From: CAYPPG01 sp964412555
GTDB lineage: Bacteria > Hinthialibacterota > Hinthialibacteria > Hinthialibacterales > Hinthialibacteraceae
Length of the DNA: 64,000 nucleotides
Reading direction: 5' to 3'
Assembly: GCA_964412555.1 (NCBI GenBank)
Contig: CAYPPG010000037.1
Location: forward strand, 9,902-73,901
The notes beneath the pieces were generated by a model that had not been told where the DNA came from, did no database searches, and saw nothing but the letters and a program-made list of their open reading frames with translations. Positions 8,838 through 16,270 of this stretch are shown here, one piece after another; the first letter of the stretch is position 1; each line of letters starts with the position of its first letter. Made by a program: the position numbers and the translations under genes.

Positions 8838-9130
8838 TATTTTTCTGGAATATTATATTTCTGCCGAATTTCTGCAAATACTTTCTCCGCGGGCTTGCCT
8901 TCCCCTCGCTTCATTGATTCAAGTCCTCTTTTTATTCCCTCAATGGCTTCCATCCGATCGATCATTTGCATCATTTTTCGAAATGTAGCGGCATCTTGAA
9001 CAACCACTTCTTCATCCCCATTCACTGTCAAAATAAGCGGTTGGCCATTTTCTTTGATTTGCCGAATAAACTTCTCCGGATTTTGCTGAAAATCCGCCAA
9101 TGTCTGAACATCCTGTACATGAATCGACAT
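8837..9130 (-). CDS. Phd/YefM-like antitoxin
   Basis: 97 residues. I start it at the ATG at 9130 rather than at upstream in-frame codons, because the protein then begins MSIHVQDVQTLADFQQNPEK, the normal N-terminus of Phd/YefM antitoxins. The DNA-binding half continues with FIRQIKENGQPLILTVNGDEEVVVQDAATF, the sheet that binds operator DNA. The remainder is a charged helix (MKRGEGKPAEKVFAEIRQ) expected to wrap and inactivate the ParE-type toxin encoded next. Antitoxins of this family repress their own operon together with the toxin. Confidence 0.85.
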   Translation of the reverse strand: MSIHVQDVQTLADFQQNPEKFIRQIKENGQPLILTVNGDEEVVVQDAATFRKMMQMIDRMEAIEGIKRGLESMKRGEGKPAEKVFAEIRQKYNIPEK

Positions 9131-9173
9131 TCGTTCCAGTCCTTCCCTAAGTGCATTCGTGATTGTATGGTTT

Positions 9174-9201
9174 TTGTCTACTTTTACAGTGAGATTATAC
9201 C
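9174..9201 (+). promoter_or_regulatory. Possible promoter of the dehydrogenase gene
   Basis: TTGTCT (9174-9179), 16 bases, then TATACC (9196-9201), about 45 bases ahead of the ATG at 9246. Both boxes match only in part. The interval also has to carry the promoter of the divergent antitoxin. Confidence 0.3.
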
Positions 9202-9245
9202 CTTTTTTGCTTGATAGAATCAATGATGGTTTTAAAGGAAAATCC

Positions 9246-10346
9246 ATGCCACACAAAGAAAGTTTCCATATAGCAGTACTGCCTGGTGACGGGATCGGGC
9301 CGGAAATCACGAGGCCTTGCATCGAGTTGTTGGATTTAGTTACCCAAAAAGTTGGTGGATTCCAACTCCAATATGAGTATCTCCAAGCAGGCGCGAAAGC
9401 GTATCTGGATACAGGAAGCGCCTTACCCAACGAGACATTGCAGCGAGCCAAAGAAGCGGATGCCATCCTACTCGCTGCTATGGGCTTGCCGGATGTGCGC
9501 TATCCCGACGGAACCGAAATGGTTCCACAAATCGATCTGCGCGAAATCTTCGAACTCTACGCAGGTGTCCGGCCGGTTCGCGCCATTCCCGGCGCTCCTT
9601 TTGCTTTGACATCGCCTCGCGCTCAAAATCTGGATTTTGTACTCGTGCGTGAATCGACAGAAGGTTTGTTTTCCGCAAGGCAAAAAGTCAATATCGAAAA
9701 CGATGAGACCGCCCGTGATGAAATGGTTATCACCCGCAAAACATCCGAACGGTTATTCGATTTTTCGTTCGCGCTGGCACGAAAACGTAAAAGGGAAGGG
9801 AAGCCGGGAGTTCTCACCTGCGTCGATAAAGCCAATGTGCTCCCCTCGATGGCGTTTTTCCGCAAAATATTCGATGAACGAGCAAAGTTGAATCCCGATA
9901 TAACTGCCGAACATGCTTACGTGGATGCCACCGCACTGAATTTCGTCCGCTGTCCTTGGATATTCGATGTGCTGGTCACAGAGAACATGTATGGAGACAT
10001 CTTATCCGATCTCGGCGCAGGACTCATCGGTGGCATGGGAATGGCGCCCTCGGCCGACATCGGTGATGAACATGCCGTCTTTCAACCCTGCCATGGCAGC
10101 GCACCCGATATCGCCGGAACCGGTAAAGCCAATCCTATAGCCATGTTTCTCTCCGCCGCCATGATGTTGGATTGGTTGGGAGATCGTTACGAAAATCGGA
10201 ATTGCCGTGACGCCGCGAAGTGCTTGACAAGGGCTGTGGATGAAGCATTTCGTAGCGGGGAACTTTTAACTTGCGAATTTGGCGGCACAGATGGGACGGA
10301 TACAATCACGAGCCGAGTTCGGAAAAATCTTCAATCAATTGAGTGA
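9246..10346 (+). CDS. Isocitrate/isopropylmalate dehydrogenase family protein (tartrate-dehydrogenase-like)
   Basis: 366 residues from the ATG at 9246, which gives the normal N-terminus HIAVLPGDGIGPEI and has AAAGGA upstream; longer in-frame starts have no family support. The beta-decarboxylating dehydrogenase core is intact: RESTEGLFSA in the substrate loop, the lysine-containing CVDKANVL, then TENMYGDILSDLGAGLIGG with the metal-binding aspartates, and CHGSAPDIAGTGKANP for NAD. The substrate loop differs from the RELTGG of LeuB and from the usual isocitrate pattern, so the substrate is a different 3-hydroxy acid. Location beside otnK, otnC and a lactonase suggests a tartrate- or tetronate-type substrate. 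This is inference. Confidence 0.85.
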   Translation: MPHKESFHIAVLPGDGIGPEITRPCIELLDLVTQKVGGFQLQYEYLQAGAKAYLDTGSALPNETLQRAKEADAILLAAMGLPDVRYPDGTEMVPQIDLREIFELYAGVRPVRAIPGAPFALTSPRAQNLDFVLVRESTEGLFSARQKVNIENDETARDEMVITRKTSERLFDFSFALARKRKREGKPGVLTCVDKANVLPSMAFFRKIFDERAKLNPDITAEHAYVDATALNFVRCPWIFDVLVTENMYGDILSDLGAGLIGGMGMAPSADIGDEHAVFQPCHGSAPDIAGTGKANPIAMFLSAAMMLDWLGDRYENRNCRDAAKCLTRAVDEAFRSGELLTCEFGGTDGTDTITSRVRKNLQSIE

Positions 10347-10441
10347 TAAAAGTATGGATTTGGAGGGATAAGAGGTTTGGGATAGATGTTTATTAATGCC
10401 GAGATTGTTTTCCGGCGAAACAATGTGTATTGGTCGATTAA

Positions 10442-10777
10442 TTACATCATTGCTTCCAAGGCGTCGAATTCCGTTTTATAGATTTTGAATATCTTCCCCA
10501 TTTGAACCACTTCGAACAACTCGTTCAAGTCTTCATTGACAGCGCAAAAAGCCATTGTTCCTTTCTTGGCCGCCAAGTTGCGGTTGCCTTCGATCAACGC
10601 TCGAATGCCTGCACTGCTCATGTAATCCATCTTGGAAAAATCGAGTAAAACCTTCTTTGCTCCTTCTTGTATCGTTCGATTTAATGTGGATGTAAATTCC
10701 GGTAGTCCCGACGCATCCAAACGCCCGATCGGTTGTAATATCGTGATGTCACCTTCTGTCCGTTGTTCTATTTTCAT
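10442..10777 (-). CDS. STAS-domain anti-sigma factor antagonist
   Basis: 111 residues forming one STAS domain. MKIEQRTEGDITILQPIGRLD is the typical first strand, and DYMSSAGIRALI holds the phosphorylatable serine (Ser55) just before AGIR. In SpoIIAA/RsbV proteins this serine is phosphorylated by an anti-sigma kinase, and the unmodified form releases the sigma factor. No kinase or sigma gene is nearby, so the partner is unknown. It follows pntB on the same strand with a strong palindrome in the gap, so it is probably transcribed separately. Confidence 0.9.
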   Translation of the reverse strand: MKIEQRTEGDITILQPIGRLDASGLPEFTSTLNRTIQEGAKKVLLDFSKMDYMSSAGIRALIEGNRNLAAKKGTMAFCAVNEDLNELFEVVQMGKIFKIYKTEFDALEAMM

Positions 10778-10818
10778 AAGTTGTAACCTCGATTCAATAT
10801 CATCTCGATTTCTATGAA

Positions 10819-10850
10819 AAATCTGTAAGAACAGCTGTTCTCACAGATTT
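10819..10850 (-). terminator. 32-bp near-perfect palindrome, probable pntB terminator
   Basis: The two 16-base halves (AAATCTGTAAGAACAG and CTGTTCTCACAGATTT) pair along their full length except for one position that can form G-U. On the minus strand it lies about 40 bases after the pntB stop and is followed by TTTTTCAT, as in an intrinsic terminator. Its symmetry and position some 42 bases upstream of the STAS gene would also suit an operator. Confidence 0.55.
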
Positions 10851-10888
10851 ACATTTATAGCGCATATTGCGGCAATTTTCAAGAAGGA

Positions 10889-12280
10889 CTATCCTTCTTT
10901 TAGGCATTTTAGCAGATCAAGCATCGCTTTTTTTCCATCCCCAAACATCATGAGCGTATTGTCAGCCGCAAACAACGGATTGGGAATTCCGGCAAAGCCC
11001 GGACTTAGACTTCGTTTGATTACGACGACAGTTCTCGATTTATCGACATCGATAATAGGCATCCCCGCGATCGGACTTTTCGGATCGGTCCTCGCCACCG
11101 GATTGACGACATCATTGGCGCCAATGACAATGGATACATCCACTTGCGCCATCGTAGGATTGATATCTTCCATCTCTTTTAATTTGTCATATTCGACATC
11201 CGCTTCCGCCAGCAGCACATTCATATGTCCCGGCATGCGCCCCGCCACGGGATGAATCGCGAATTCGACCTGTACTCCCCGCGATTCCAGCAACTCGCCC
11301 AAATCGCGAACCGCATGCTGCGCCTGCGAAACGGCCATGCCGTAGCCCGGAACGATAGCAACCCGCTGGGCGGAATCGAAAAGCATCGCCACCTCTTCCG
11401 GTGAGGCGGATTTGACCTTGCCCGCATAGACACTGTCCGCTCCCGGTCCTTCTTCCGTTGCTTCGAACACCCCGAAGAGCACGTTCGTCAAGGAACGGTT
11501 CATCGCGACACACATGATCTTTGTAAGAATAAGCCCAGAGGCGCCCACAAGCGAACCGGCGATAATCAAGACATTGTTCGACAGCACAAAACCGGTCGCC
11601 GCTGCCGCCAAACCTGAATACGAATTCAAAAGCGCAATGACGACAGGCATATCCGCTCCCCCAATCGGAATGACCAAAAGTATTCCGAGAACGGATGAAA
11701 GCACAACCAAGACCCAATACAGAGCTGTCCAGGATGGATTGATAACTAACACCACACCGATAGAGATACAGATGACTCCCAAAATTGCATTGATGACTTG
11801 TTGGCCGGTAAAGAGAACCGCTTTCTCCGTGATCACACCCTGTAGTTTTGCAAAAGCGACTAGACTCCCCCAGAATGTGACCGCCCCGATTATTCCCGAT
11901 GCTGCCGTAGCAATAGTCAGTTGCAGATCAGGGGAATCCGTAACCAACATTGTCTCGATGAGCGCCGCCCCGGCGACAAGCACCGAAGCTCCACCTCCAA
12001 ACCCGTTGAAAATTGCTACCAATTGCGGCATAGCGGTCATCTGGATGGTGACGGATAGTACAGCCCCAATCGCTGCACCGACAACGAATCCGGCGATGAT
12101 GATTGAATAACTGATGATATCTTGATGCAGCAACGTAGCGACAACGGCTAAAAACATCCCCAAAGCGCCGAGCAGGTTACCGCGCACGGCTGTGCGAGGA
12201 TGCGTCAATCCTTTCAATCCCAATATAAACAACACGGCTGCGACTAGATAGACGAGATTGATAATCGGTGAATCTTGCAT
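10889..12280 (-). CDS. pntB: NAD(P) transhydrogenase subunit beta
   Basis: 463 residues, almost exactly the length of E. coli PntB. About nine hydrophobic helices fill residues 1-270 (NLVYLVAAVLFILGLKGL and onward), then the NADP-binding domain III with VPGYGMAVSQAQHAVRDL, HPVAGRMPGHMNVLLAEA, GANDVVNPVAR and GMPIIDVDKSR. PntAB couples hydride transfer from NADH to NADP+ to inward proton movement across the inner membrane and so supplies NADPH. Last gene of pntAA-pntAB-pntB, separated from pntAB by about 106 bases. Confidence 0.97.
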   Translation of the reverse strand: MQDSPIINLVYLVAAVLFILGLKGLTHPRTAVRGNLLGALGMFLAVVATLLHQDIISYSIIIAGFVVGAAIGAVLSVTIQMTAMPQLVAIFNGFGGGASVLVAGAALIETMLVTDSPDLQLTIATAASGIIGAVTFWGSLVAFAKLQGVITEKAVLFTGQQVINAILGVICISIGVVLVINPSWTALYWVLVVLSSVLGILLVIPIGGADMPVVIALLNSYSGLAAAATGFVLSNNVLIIAGSLVGASGLILTKIMCVAMNRSLTNVLFGVFEATEEGPGADSVYAGKVKSASPEEVAMLFDSAQRVAIVPGYGMAVSQAQHAVRDLGELLESRGVQVEFAIHPVAGRMPGHMNVLLAEADVEYDKLKEMEDINPTMAQVDVSIVIGANDVVNPVARTDPKSPIAGMPIIDVDKSRTVVVIKRSLSPGFAGIPNPLFAADNTLMMFGDGKKAMLDLLKCLKEG

Positions 12281-12357
12281 GGTTCAAGAATCTTCCTATT
12301 TTAATTTATTGAATTTTTTTCTTTACACCGCCTTGAGTGGCGGCAACCCCTCGTAAC

Positions 12358-12381
12358 GCCGGCATCCTACCGGCTTTTTTT
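12358..12381 (+). terminator. GC-rich hairpin with T-run in the pntAB-pntB gap
   Basis: GCCGG, a 7-base loop, CCGGC and then seven Ts. As written it is a plus-strand terminator shape, opposite to the pnt genes, so it could stop antisense transcripts entering pntAB. A second small hairpin (CGCC, TTGAGT, GGCG) lies just before it at about 12329-12342. It may instead be one of the dispersed hairpins. Confidence 0.35.
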
Positions 12382-12386
12382 ACGCA

Positions 12387-12668
12387 TCACTTCTTCTTCC
12401 GAAACATCTCCAACATCCGGTGAGTGACCATGAATCCCCCCACCACATTGATCGACGCAAAGACCACCGCCAGAAAACCGAGAACGGTAGTCATAGCCGT
12501 ATGCTGCGTTCCGGCGGATAGAATTGCTCCAATCAGCGTAATACCGGAAATCGCGTTCGATCCCGACATCAGCGGTGTATGCAGCGTTGGAGGAACTTTG
12601 GTGATCACTTCGAATCCGACGAATATTGCAAGTACGAATATCGTAAATGCAGCCATGAATGTTACCAT
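12387..12668 (-). CDS. pntAB: NAD(P) transhydrogenase subunit alpha, part 2 (membrane)
   Basis: 93 residues with three hydrophobic helices: TFMAAFTIFVLAIFVGFEVI, a central SNAISGITLIGAILSAG, and VLGFLAVVFASINVVGGFMV. The sequence VPPTLHTPLMSGSNAISG is the conserved hallmark of the transhydrogenase alpha membrane segment. In E. coli this region is fused to the NAD-binding part; here it is a separate gene, as in Rhodospirillum-type three-subunit enzymes. Its ATG overlaps the pntAA stop by one base. Confidence 0.95.
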   Translation of the reverse strand: MVTFMAAFTIFVLAIFVGFEVITKVPPTLHTPLMSGSNAISGITLIGAILSAGTQHTAMTTVLGFLAVVFASINVVGGFMVTHRMLEMFRKKK

Positions 12669-13873
12669 CAGTCTTTCCTCTCTTCACTGGTTTCTTCGGT
12701 ACTGGGTTGCAGCAATTCCTTCACCCGTTCGTGAACAACCTGCCCATCCTTGGCGACAAGGGTGCCGCTGGTGATTTCATCCTCTGTATCGAGTTGTAGC
12801 GTCCCGTCTTTCACCAAATGCAGCAGGAAATTGGTAATGTTCTTGCTATACATCTGGCTGGCGTGATAGGGGATGGAGGTAGCCAGATTGAGCGGGCCCG
12901 CAATTGTGACACCGTTTTCGACAACAGTTTTTCCCGCTTGCGTCAATTCACAGTTCCCCCCGCGTTCCGCCGCAATATCGACAACCACCGATCCGGGTTT
13001 CATTCCTTTGACCATTTCGGTGGTTACAAGGATGGGCGCTTTTTTACCAGGAACCGCTGCTGTAGTAATAACCACATCGCTTTCCGCGACTACCTTTTTC
13101 ATCATTTCCCGCTGTTTTTTATAAAATTCTTCATCCTGTGCTTTGGCGTACCCCCCCGCATCTTCCGCCTCGGATGTTTCGAGTTCCAGTTCAACGAATT
13201 TCGCCCCCAAACTCTGCACCTGCTCTTTCACTGCAGGCCGGATATCATAGGCATGCACAACAGCCCCCAACCGCTTGGCGCTGGCGATCGCCTGCAAACC
13301 CGCAACGCCGACGCCGATCACGAACACATGCGCCGGCGCAATGGTACCCGCCGCCGTCATCATCATCGGGAACATTTTCGGCAGCGAATCCGCTGCGATC
13401 AAAACCGCTTTGTAACCGGCAATGGTAGCCATGGAGGAGAGCGTATCCATACTCTGCGCACGGGTAATGCGCGGCATGAGTTCCATGGAAAACGCCGTCA
13501 CCCCGGTTTGTGCCAACTCTTGCGCTGCGGCCGGTTCGGAAAGCGGATCAAGAGAGGCAATGAGCGTTTTCCCCGATTTCAAATGCTCCAAATCTGTCTT
13601 CCCCGTATCTTGATTCGCCCCATACCCCCGCACTTGCAATATGACATCGGATTGTGCGAAAAGATCGGATCGATCGGATTGAATCTTTGCGCCTTTTGCT
13701 TCATATTCTTTATCCGGAAATCCCGCCGCTTCACCGGCTCCGGCTTCGATGAGTACGGTAAGCCCCGCATTGGTGAGTGAAGGCAGCATAGCGGGAATCA
13801 AAGCCACCCGCCGCTCCTCCGGAAACGTCTCTTTGGGAACTCCAATTGTGAGTGAGTTGCCCTCATTTGCCAT
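12668..13873 (-). CDS. pntAA: NAD(P) transhydrogenase subunit alpha, part 1 (NAD-binding)
   Basis: 401 residues, soluble. N-terminus LTIGVPKETFPEERRVALIP and the central FVIGVGVAGLQAIASAKRLG (Rossmann GxGxxG) are signatures of the alanine dehydrogenase/PNT family. Its C-terminus lacks the membrane helices, which are supplied by pntAB, so it is the domain I subunit that binds NAD(H) at the cytoplasmic face. The start at 13873 has a strong AAGGAGG about 12 bases upstream. First gene of the operon. Confidence 0.96.
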   Translation of the reverse strand: MANEGNSLTIGVPKETFPEERRVALIPAMLPSLTNAGLTVLIEAGAGEAAGFPDKEYEAKGAKIQSDRSDLFAQSDVILQVRGYGANQDTGKTDLEHLKSGKTLIASLDPLSEPAAAQELAQTGVTAFSMELMPRITRAQSMDTLSSMATIAGYKAVLIAADSLPKMFPMMMTAAGTIAPAHVFVIGVGVAGLQAIASAKRLGAVVHAYDIRPAVKEQVQSLGAKFVELELETSEAEDAGGYAKAQDEEFYKKQREMMKKVVAESDVVITTAAVPGKKAPILVTTEMVKGMKPGSVVVDIAAERGGNCELTQAGKTVVENGVTIAGPLNLATSIPYHASQMYSKNITNFLLHLVKDGTLQLDTEDEITSGTLVAKDGQVVHERVKELLQPSTEETSEERKD

Positions 13874-14206
13874 GGGAGTTCAAAACCTCCTTATCAGAAT
13901 GACATCGCAGATAACCACAATGATATATCGCCAACATTTTGTATGCAGCGTATTTGGAGCCTAAATAATTTGTGCGATGCGACTGCCCGTGTTCCACCGT
14001 TAATTCGAAAGAATAACGCGAAAACCCGATTTGTCGAGGATTTTCCCTCGATATGCCCCATCAAGCGATAAATTACCACATGTTTCGCCGTGCATGGGGG
14101 GGCATTCGGGTAAATATACTATATATAGTGTTATTTTTGTATAAGGTAGGATAGCCGAAAATTTTGGTTTGGGAATGCCCTTTTTTGAAAAAGTGGGAAT
14201 TCCTTT
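13874..14206. other. Intergenic region upstream of pntAA
   Basis: 333 bases. It holds a small hairpin at 14034-14051 (TCGAGG, ATTTTC, CCTCGA) and an AT-rich stretch near 14115-14140. The pnt promoter must lie in the part next to 13873. No coding frame is supported. Confidence 0.45.
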
Positions 14207-15325
14207 TCACCACTCCGCAAACGCACCATCCCCCAACCGAAACACCGGCGTTTCCCAATCCCCCGCAAACACTTTCTCCTGAACGGCCGCATCATCCAAT
14301 TCGATCCCCAATCCCGGTTTCTCCGAAACGTGAATATACCCGTCTTGCACCACAAAAGGCTCTTTGAGATACCCGTTCCCCAAACTGAGATGTTCCTGAA
14401 TCAAATGATTCGGCGTGCAAGCTGCAAGTTGCAGACAAGCCGCAAGCGCAATTGGCCCAAGCGGGCAGTGCGGCGCAACGGCAATATTCCGCGCTTCCGC
14501 CATCGCAGCGATTTTGCGTGTTTCAAAAATCCCGCCGGCATGAGACAAATCCGGCTGAATGATCGCCACCGCCTGCCGCTCGATGAGATTGTTGAACTGC
14601 CAACGGGTAAACAGCCGTTCCCCGGCGGCAATAGGGATGGATGTACTTTGCGCGATGTTTTTCAAAGCATCGGTATCACCGGGAAGCACCGGTTCCTCGA
14701 TAAACATCGGATCAAAGCGTTCCACCAGTTTAATGATTCGCCGCGCCAGAGCGGGAATTGTACGCCCATGAAAATCCAGAGCAATATCGACATGCCGCGG
14801 CGCGGATTCACGCAGCTCTTTCACATTCTGCACGATACGGTCCAGCATCGCGGGAGTTTCGATCATCTGCACGGCAGGAACCGGACAGAATTTGAAAGCG
14901 GTGAATTGTGTATCCTTCACACTCAATTTGAAATTCTCGATATAATCCCCTGTTGTTTCACCCTTCACCCACCCATACATTCGGACTTTATCCCGCACCT
15001 TGCCACCGAGCAGCTGCCATACAGGCACATTCAAATGCTTACCCAAAATATCCCACAACGCTTGCTCAACCCCGGATAAAGCGCTGGACAACACCGGCCC
15101 GCCGCGATAAAACGTCCCCCGGTAAATCGTCTGCCAATGATTCTCGATCGTGCGCGGATCCTTCCCGATGAGATACCGCCCAATCTCCTGCACAGCCGTC
15201 TCAACCGTCTGCGTCCGCCCTTCCAGCGTTGGCTCCCCAAGCCCAACAATCCCCGCATCGGTATACATTTTCAAAAAAAGCCACCGCGGCCGAACATGAA
15301 CCGTTTCAAGTCTCGTAATTTTCAT
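14207..15325 (-). CDS. dgoD: D-galactonate dehydratase-like enzyme (enolase superfamily)
   Basis: 372 residues, close to E. coli DgoD. The capping domain is followed by the barrel with metal ligands Asp184 (DFHGR), Glu210 (IEEP) and Glu236 (AGER), and catalytic His186 and His286 (APHCPLGP). These sit one residue from the positions known in DgoD (183, 209, 235, 185, 285), so the match is near exact. The enzyme dehydrates galactonate to 2-keto-3-deoxygalactonate. Other members of this subgroup act on related aldonates, so the exact substrate is inferred. It lies alone on the minus strand; immediately upstream is the hairpin array at 15341-15638, which may leave little room for its promoter. Confidence 0.85.
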   Translation of the reverse strand: MKITRLETVHVRPRWLFLKMYTDAGIVGLGEPTLEGRTQTVETAVQEIGRYLIGKDPRTIENHWQTIYRGTFYRGGPVLSSALSGVEQALWDILGKHLNVPVWQLLGGKVRDKVRMYGWVKGETTGDYIENFKLSVKDTQFTAFKFCPVPAVQMIETPAMLDRIVQNVKELRESAPRHVDIALDFHGRTIPALARRIIKLVERFDPMFIEEPVLPGDTDALKNIAQSTSIPIAAGERLFTRWQFNNLIERQAVAIIQPDLSHAGGIFETRKIAAMAEARNIAVAPHCPLGPIALAACLQLAACTPNHLIQEHLSLGNGYLKEPFVVQDGYIHVSEKPGLGIELDDAAVQEKVFAGDWETPVFRLGDGAFAEW

Positions 15326-15340
15326 ATCACTTTCTCACAC

Positions 15341-15638
15341 TGGGAGCGCGGGCATCCCTGCCCGCATCTTACAACCGATTATAATTTCTTCTTAGCACGG
15401 GCACTCTTGCCCGCATCTTTCAACTCATGCATTCTCGTAATTTCAGATAATCAAATCAGCATAAATAAAAAAGGACGCAAAGTAAATGAGCCTTCACGTC
15501 CTTTTCACTGGGAGCGCGGGCATCCTGCCCGCATCTTACAACCAGTTTTAATACCTTTGGAGCGCGGGCATCCTTGCCCGCATCTTACAACCAATTTTAA
15601 TTCCCTCTTAGCACGGGCATCCCTACCCGCATCTTTCA
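15341..15638. repeat. Array of five GCGGGCA-type hairpin repeats
   Basis: Copies at about 15341-15376, 15393-15425, 15509-15543, 15558-15592 and 15608-15638. Each has the form GGAGCGCGGGCA, a 3-4 base loop, TGCCCGC, ATCTT(A/T)CAA. Copies 2 and 5 read AGCACGGGCA. Copy 2 changes the loop and copy 5 changes the other arm to TACCCGC, so stems are partly weakened. The loop varies (TCCC, CTCT, TCC, TCCT, TCCC). The array lies between dgoD and the RRM gene. Confidence 0.92.
15469..15505 (-). terminator. Rho-independent terminator for the RRM gene
   Basis: A 9-bp stem (AAAAGGACG/CGTCCTTTT) encloses 19 bases and on the minus strand runs into TTTTTTATTTAT. It stands about 160 bases beyond the stop of the RNA-binding protein gene, with two hairpin repeats in between. 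Confidence 0.65.
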
Positions 15639-15667
15639 AGAAGTGGCAGTCAGACGATTCTCATACA

Positions 15668-16042
15668 TTACCAAGAATTATATCGTTCACCACCACCACC
15701 GCCACCTCGGCGTGGACCACCGCCTCCACCGCCACCGCGTCGGGGACCGCCTCCCCCACCGCCACGGCGTTGGCCGCCTCCGCCGCCTCGCCTTTCTTCG
15801 CGTGGACGGGCTTCATTGACGGTTACGGGCCTTCCTAAAATTTCCTTTCCGTTGATACCGGCCATAGCGGCTTCGGCTTCTTCCTTGTTGAGCATTTCCA
15901 CAAATCCGAATCCTTTGGATCGTCCCGAATATTTGTCGGTGATGATGGTAGCGCTATCTACGTTTCCAAACGCTTCGAATTCCTGACGCAAATCTTCCTC
16001 GGTAGCCTGGTACGATAAACCGCCTACATACAGTTTCATCAT
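15668..16042 (-). CDS. Glycine-rich RRM RNA-binding protein
   Basis: 124 residues. An RRM fills 1-80 with RNP2 (LYVGGL, residues 4-9) and RNP1 (KGFGFVEM, about 44-51). The tail from about 82 is almost only Gly and Arg, in repeats of GGGGGG and RR. Bacterial proteins of this RRM-plus-glycine type are short, abundant RNA-binding proteins, often cold-induced, thought to bind mRNA. GAAAGGA lies five bases before the first ATG; the adjacent second ATG is an alternative start. The GC-rich tail is encoded by CCGCC-type repeats and contrasts with the AT-rich surroundings. Confidence 0.92.
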   Translation of the reverse strand: MMKLYVGGLSYQATEEDLRQEFEAFGNVDSATIITDKYSGRSKGFGFVEMLNKEEAEAAMAGINGKEILGRPVTVNEARPREERRGGGGGQRRGGGGGGPRRGGGGGGGPRRGGGGGGERYNSW

Positions 16043-16270
16043 GGTGTCCTTTCTGAATTATGACTGAAAAATCGTTGACATAGTGGGGAGAAACCACTCG
16101 CATATCGCTTCGCTAGTGGACAGGAGAAGAGAATGGCTTGATGTTCGAGTCAAGTCTTTTTATCCGGTACCGGGAAAGATACGGAAGTTCTCTCGCAATA
16201 TGTCTGATCTTATGATAATTGATTTATTCACAAAATACAAATACTTTCACCACAAATTGTTGGGAGCGTA

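Noticed and set aside
12818..13780. 320-codon plus-strand frame opposite pntAA
   Set aside because: It is a mirror frame of a strongly conserved gene; the composition (H, R and F-rich) is typical of a shadow.
15137..15838. Open frame of 233 codons across the hairpin array
   Set aside because: It reads HWERGHPCPHLTT and ARALLPASF, the translated hairpin repeat, and overlaps dgoD and the RRM gene on the other strand.
16083..16270. tRNA suggested by GTTCGAGTC near 16145
   Set aside because: No acceptor stem, D-arm or anticodon arm can be formed around it.
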